NCBI RefSeq assembly: GCF_001468485.1
Contig: NZ_LODI01000001.1
Span: forward strand, 372,093-412,397
Length of the DNA: 40,305 bases
Reading direction: 5' to 3'
Source: Pseudoalteromonas sp. H71
GTDB lineage: Bacteria > Pseudomonadota > Gammaproteobacteria > Enterobacterales > Alteromonadaceae
The notes under the pieces are model-generated. The model was not told the DNA's origin, did no database searches, and saw only the letters and a list, made by a program, of their open reading frames with translations. Positions within the stretch are counted from its first letter, which is position 1. Each line of letters starts with the position of its first letter. Both the position numbers and the translations under genes were made by a program. Below, piece after piece: positions 36,736-40,305 of this stretch.

Positions 36736-37509
36736 TCACGATTTAATCTGCACTAAATCAAAGTCTGCCATACCCGGTACAATCGCTTGTAAGCGAGATT
36801 CGGTGACATCTAACGTATTAAGGTATTCGCAATATTCTGACGCTTTAAGTTCTAATTGGTCTGCTTTTTTTTGTAATGACTTATCAATTTCTTTAGTAAT
36901 GATATCCATACGTTGACCCATATCATTAATACGGTCCTCAATATTGCCTTCACGGGATTTAAACGCATCCCCTAAAGACACTAAAATAGCACCTAATGAA
37001 CCATGAACCGCCGAGTGAATTTTTTGGCTTATTTCTTTTGTAAAAAAGTCATCTATTTGCGAAAGCGATTGCGGAGCTATAAAAAAAAAGTCGTCGCCAC
37101 GTTTAAACTTATCCATCAACGCCCGCTCTACGTATTGCAGCTGGGTTTTGAGCACTTCAGGCTCTTTATCCGACATGCCTTCAACCACCTGCTCAATCGC
37201 ACTCAGCCCTAAATTAACACCATCGGTGGCTAAATTAACAAGCTCAGGCACTGTTTGACGAATGCCTTGGCTAAACTGCTCGAGCACTTTGCTTTCATCG
37301 TCACCTAAATCTACCCAGTATCCACGAATAAACAGCTGGTTATTATTGTTAATTTGTACTCGGGTTTGGCCTTTATCTACAATACGTATTACGTCATCGG
37401 TAATAATTAGACCATGTCTGAGCTCTACGTCGCAGGGCTTTTGTGCTAATGCAGTTGTACTTGAAAGTGCAATGGACAGCGATAAAATCGCACGAGATAA
37501 AAACGCCAT
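36736..37509 (-). CDS. YggN-like DUF2884 family exported protein
   Basis: A 257-residue protein with a signal peptide (MAFLSRAILSLSIALSSTTALA). The mature part begins with CDVELRHGLIITDDVIRI and GQTRVQINNNNQLFIRGYWVDL, the DUF2884/YggN pattern, and continues in long helices with a coiled-coil-like end (about 180-235). It probably lives in the periplasm; the function is unknown. I start at the ATG at 37509 with GAGG five bases upstream, rather than the ATG two codons earlier. Its gene follows the large protease gene on the same strand but a U-tract terminator separates them. Confidence 0.82.
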   Translation of the reverse strand: MAFLSRAILSLSIALSSTTALAQKPCDVELRHGLIITDDVIRIVDKGQTRVQINNNNQLFIRGYWVDLGDDESKVLEQFSQGIRQTVPELVNLATDGVNLGLSAIEQVVEGMSDKEPEVLKTQLQYVERALMDKFKRGDDFFFIAPQSLSQIDDFFTKEISQKIHSAVHGSLGAILVSLGDAFKSREGNIEDRINDMGQRMDIITKEIDKSLQKKADQLELKASEYCEYLNTLDVTESRLQAIVPGMADFDLVQIKS

Positions 37510-37573
37510 AAACACCTCAAAAAGACAAAAAGTGGAAGGCAGCTAGGTTAACAAAAAACCAATTTTATGCAAG

Positions 37574-37609
37574 AAAAAAACAGCGCTCGATACTATCGAA
37601 GCGCTGTTT
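37574..37609 (-). terminator. Intrinsic terminator of the zincin protease gene
   Basis: On the minus strand a 10-bp stem AAACAGCGCT / AGCGCTGTTT with an inner TCGATA-type extension is followed by seven U (37574-37580). It ends the metalloprotease transcript before the YggN-like gene. Confidence 0.88.
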
Positions 37610-37657
37610 ATACAAGCGTTCAAGGCTTAAGGCGAGTCAACCTTTGCCCTTAAAAAA

Positions 37658-40087
37658 TTAAATAGGAGAACCTGGCGGGATTGGCAGAACCTTAAAGTTA
37701 TTAGGCCACTCTCCATTAGCTAAAAAGTGTTTAACATGCATCGCTAAATATTGTTTAAATGCGCTTTCGCCGGTGCTTGTATTACTCAGCATCGTGTTTT
37801 GATTAAAGTCTTCACTTAACTTGACTAAGTAATAACGAAGTTGCGCTTGTACCTCTGGACTTACATTATTATTTGCCACTAAATCAGCAAAGGTTTTTGC
37901 CGTTAAAAACTGAATACGCTGAGTTATTTTGCCTTTCATTGTATCGGGCGCCGACACATTATAAACATGGCTATATAACTGCTTTAGTAACACATCTAAA
38001 CTATAAAACTGGTTATTACGCGCTTGTTGTTGCGCTAAACGGTTTAAACGCTGCGGATTTAACAACAAAGATAAACTATGCTGCACTGCCACCTCAGGTA
38101 AAGCCATTGCATCGAGCGTTAACCCAGTACGTCCAACGATGCTTTCGCGTGTTTTAGACTCACCATATGCTTTTGGCGGAATCAACGATAATACCGATTC
38201 AGGTATGACTAAGTTACTGGCTGTAAGCGTGGCTAAAATGGCATTTACAGCCGCTTGTTGTACTTGCTTATCAACAACCTTTGCACCTTGCGCAGGCTCA
38301 TTACCGCGGGTTTCGTATTCGTAATGTACGCCGGCAATTAACTTAACCGCAGATTCAACTTGAAAACGATGAAATAAATAAAGTGGTACAAGCTTTTCTT
38401 CTAATTGAGATAGCGCAACACCCGACTTAATATTATTAAGACCAAACTGCGAGAGCGCCTTTTTACGAACGTCAAGTACACGTAAAAGCTCTTCTGATGG
38501 ATTAGCGCCGTTATCCCATAAGTGAGCCGTTGGATGAGCGCCTCCTTTGGCACGCGCATCAGAATCAGAAATAAACGCTAAACCTTTAGCTTTGTTCTCT
38601 TTTAAAATTTCAGCCAGCTCTGCGCTTTCATCTTGATGAGTAAAATCGCTATAACCGTATTTAATTACTTGGGTATCCCATACGCCCATACCGGTTGCAT
38701 AGCCACGAGTTACATCAAGCCTACCTTGTTCATTAAAGCTCAATAATGGGTGCGGATAATCCATTACTGACGCTCTATCGTTAACTGATGCGGCAAAGTT
38801 ATGGGCAATACCCAATGTATGACCAATTTCGTGTGCACTTAACTGGCGAATGCGATCAAGCGCCATCGCGTGTAAGTTTTTAGCCACTTCATCACCTTTA
38901 AGATAAGGAGCAGCAAGTGCTTCTGCGATTAAAATATCTTGGCGAACGCGAAGCGATCCCAGCGTTACATGGCCTTTTAATATTTCACCGGTACGCGGAT
39001 CAATAACCGAGCTTCCGTATGACCAGCCACGTGTTGCCCTATGCACCCATTGAATCACGTTATAACGAATATCCATCGGGTCAACATTGGTTGGTAATAC
39101 TTTAACAATAAACGCATTTTTATAGCCTGCAGCGCTAAATGCATCGTTCCACCACTTACCACCTTCAAGTAAGGCGCTTTTAACCGGCTCGGGTACACCC
39201 GGATCCAAATAATAAACAATAGGTTCAACTGGCTCGCTAATAGGCAAGCTCGGATCTTTTTTTGCTAAACGATGACGCGGTATATAACGGACAAACATCG
39301 ACTCGCCTAAAGGCGCAGCGTAATCTTTATGTTCAATACTCCAAAATCCCGATTGCGGATTAAACTGACGGGGAGTGTAGTTATCATCAGGTAATTCAAT
39401 AAGTGAATGGTGCATATGTACGGTAATAGCGTAAGGGTCTGCGCTAACTTGACGTACAAACTCACCCGGTTTAGTTCCTTTAAACGTTAATACCGCTTCA
39501 AGCTCGGTGTTTTTTACAAAGGCTTTTGAGCGCGCCATGTAAACTGCACTTCGTGATTCATCAAGGTTAAAATTACCCTGCTTGCGCACAGCTAATGTTC
39601 GACTTACTCCGTGTACATCGCTCAATAAATAAGGCGTGTAATCAATAAGTGCAGTACTTTTATCCTCTGCAACCACTTTAAAGCCCGCTAATATGCTTGA
39701 TGCAAATGCTTCTTTAATACTTTGTTGTTCCGCTTTATTTTGGGTGTTTGCACGATAGTAGGTATTTACAGCACGCAGCATCACTTTATCGCCAAAGCGC
39801 TCAAATTTTACAAGGTGCGTGTTACCAAGCTGACCTCTATCAAGCCCAATATCGTTTGAGCCGATGCCGTATGGCAAGCTTTGTTGCAGTAAAAATGGCT
39901 GCTCAAACTTATCTACTTTTAAATATACCTTACCGTTTTGGGTATCGTAAAAAAACGAGTAGTAGCCCGGAAAGTGGTTCATTTGTGTAGTAAATTCATC
40001 AATGGACTTAATTGCTGCGTGCGCTTGAGTTATGATAGAGCACAGCACAGTAAAGAATATGTAACTTAGTAGTGGTATTTTTTTCAT
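37658..40087 (-). CDS. Secreted zinc-dependent metalloprotease (DUF5117/DUF4953 type)
   Basis: An 809-residue exported protein with a signal peptide ending QAHA (about residue 24). The N-terminal part (about 30-270) resembles DUF5117, including the DIGLDRGQLGNTHLVKFERFG segment. The catalytic part has the zinc motif HEIGHTLGIAH (His419, Glu420, His423, His429) and a Met-turn-like VMDYP (Met442), the metzincin arrangement. The C-terminal half is helical with no membrane span. It is probably periplasmic or secreted; the substrate is unknown. Similar proteins are common in Bacteroidetes and marine gammaproteobacteria. It is divergent from the fbp-like gene. Confidence 0.88.
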   Translation of the reverse strand: MKKIPLLSYIFFTVLCSIITQAHAAIKSIDEFTTQMNHFPGYYSFFYDTQNGKVYLKVDKFEQPFLLQQSLPYGIGSNDIGLDRGQLGNTHLVKFERFGDKVMLRAVNTYYRANTQNKAEQQSIKEAFASSILAGFKVVAEDKSTALIDYTPYLLSDVHGVSRTLAVRKQGNFNLDESRSAVYMARSKAFVKNTELEAVLTFKGTKPGEFVRQVSADPYAITVHMHHSLIELPDDNYTPRQFNPQSGFWSIEHKDYAAPLGESMFVRYIPRHRLAKKDPSLPISEPVEPIVYYLDPGVPEPVKSALLEGGKWWNDAFSAAGYKNAFIVKVLPTNVDPMDIRYNVIQWVHRATRGWSYGSSVIDPRTGEILKGHVTLGSLRVRQDILIAEALAAPYLKGDEVAKNLHAMALDRIRQLSAHEIGHTLGIAHNFAASVNDRASVMDYPHPLLSFNEQGRLDVTRGYATGMGVWDTQVIKYGYSDFTHQDESAELAEILKENKAKGLAFISDSDARAKGGAHPTAHLWDNGANPSEELLRVLDVRKKALSQFGLNNIKSGVALSQLEEKLVPLYLFHRFQVESAVKLIAGVHYEYETRGNEPAQGAKVVDKQVQQAAVNAILATLTASNLVIPESVLSLIPPKAYGESKTRESIVGRTGLTLDAMALPEVAVQHSLSLLLNPQRLNRLAQQQARNNQFYSLDVLLKQLYSHVYNVSAPDTMKGKITQRIQFLTAKTFADLVANNNVSPEVQAQLRYYLVKLSEDFNQNTMLSNTSTGESAFKQYLAMHVKHFLANGEWPNNFKVLPIPPGSPI

Positions 40088-40241
40088 AATCTTATCTTTG
40101 TTATTGGCGTTTTAGGTACGATTAGGTGCCCCCATTATAGGGCGGTGTTTAAACAATACAGATATTTAAGACGAAATTCAGCGCTCTAAACTAATCTCTC
40201 TCACATTATGATTGGTTTTAACACGTTATCAGGAAAATAGA

Positions 40242-40305
40242 ATGCGTAGACTCCCTCCAGTATTACTTGAAGATGGTTGCCCAAGAGAACTTTTATCGTT
40301 AATCC
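40242..40305 (+). CDS. fbp: Partial CDS, probably fructose-1,6-bisphosphatase (class I)
   Basis: The window ends after 21 codons starting MRRLPPVLLEDGCPRELLSL. AGGA stands seven bases before the ATG. The sequence resembles the N-terminus of Alteromonadales class I fructose-1,6-bisphosphatase (RLxPVLxxDGxPxELxSLxR), which would make fructose 6-phosphate in gluconeogenesis. No catalytic residue is included, so the call rests on this short segment. Confidence 0.5.
   Translation, partial: MRRLPPVLLEDGCPRELLSLI

Overview
The window reads as core chromosome of a marine gammaproteobacterium of the order Alteromonadales, most likely Pseudoalteromonas. This is judged from protein similarity by eye, a fairly low GC content, and gene neighbourhoods such as rapZ-ptsO-mgtE, orn / rsgA-psd and efp / epmB. 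I see no phage, integrase, transposase, CRISPR array or rRNA gene, and base composition looks even. About 42 protein genes, four tandem tRNA-Gly genes, one TPP riboswitch and a set of hairpin terminators account for nearly all of the sequence.

Layout. 1-2.7 kb (+): the tail of an rpoN-type cluster (rapZ, ptsO/NPr) and then the Mg2+ channel mgtE. 2.7-7.2 kb (-): a YgiQ radical-SAM protein and a large response regulator (REC-DUF3369-degenerate GGDEF-EAL). 7.4-8.8 kb (+): a membrane-anchored SRPBCC protein overlapping a TIGR03899-type gene. 8.8-12.4 kb (-): an envelope block with a PspA/PspC-like operon behind a candidate sigma-54 promoter, then a PCu(A)C copper chaperone, a DUF2333 protein and an outer-membrane beta-barrel. 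12.7-15.9 kb: dusA and marC (-), then zur, cheX and yjbQ (+). 16.1-16.6 kb (-): four tRNA-Gly(GCC) genes, three of them on a 114-bp tandem unit. 16.6-19.3 kb: orn (-) divergent from rsgA-psd (+).

19.7-26.3 kb (-) is a complete thiamine operon, thiC-thiO-thiS-thiG-thiDE-thiF. It sits behind a TPP riboswitch whose P1 strand can be seen to alternate with a terminator arm. The thiazole half uses glycine oxidase ThiO rather than ThiH. ThiF charges ThiS, ThiG builds the thiazole, ThiC makes HMP-P, and the ThiD-ThiE fusion phosphorylates and joins the two halves.

26.4-40.3 kb: a META-domain lipoprotein, a YbgC-like thioesterase, a TonB-dependent receptor, and the three-gene EF-P beta-lysylation set (epmA, efp, epmB). 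These are followed by small or uncharacterised genes (YjfB-like, PriC-like, DUF3016), galE, zapE, rsuA, a YggN-like protein and a large secreted zincin protease. The window ends in the first 21 codons of a probable fructose-1,6-bisphosphatase gene.

I found no clearly new multi-gene system. The items most worth a second look are the foldback spacers of the tRNA-Gly array, the psp-like operon with an unfamiliar membrane protein, a terminator cassette present twice, the repeat-bearing gap between psd and thiF, and the foldable leader of the TonB-dependent receptor gene.
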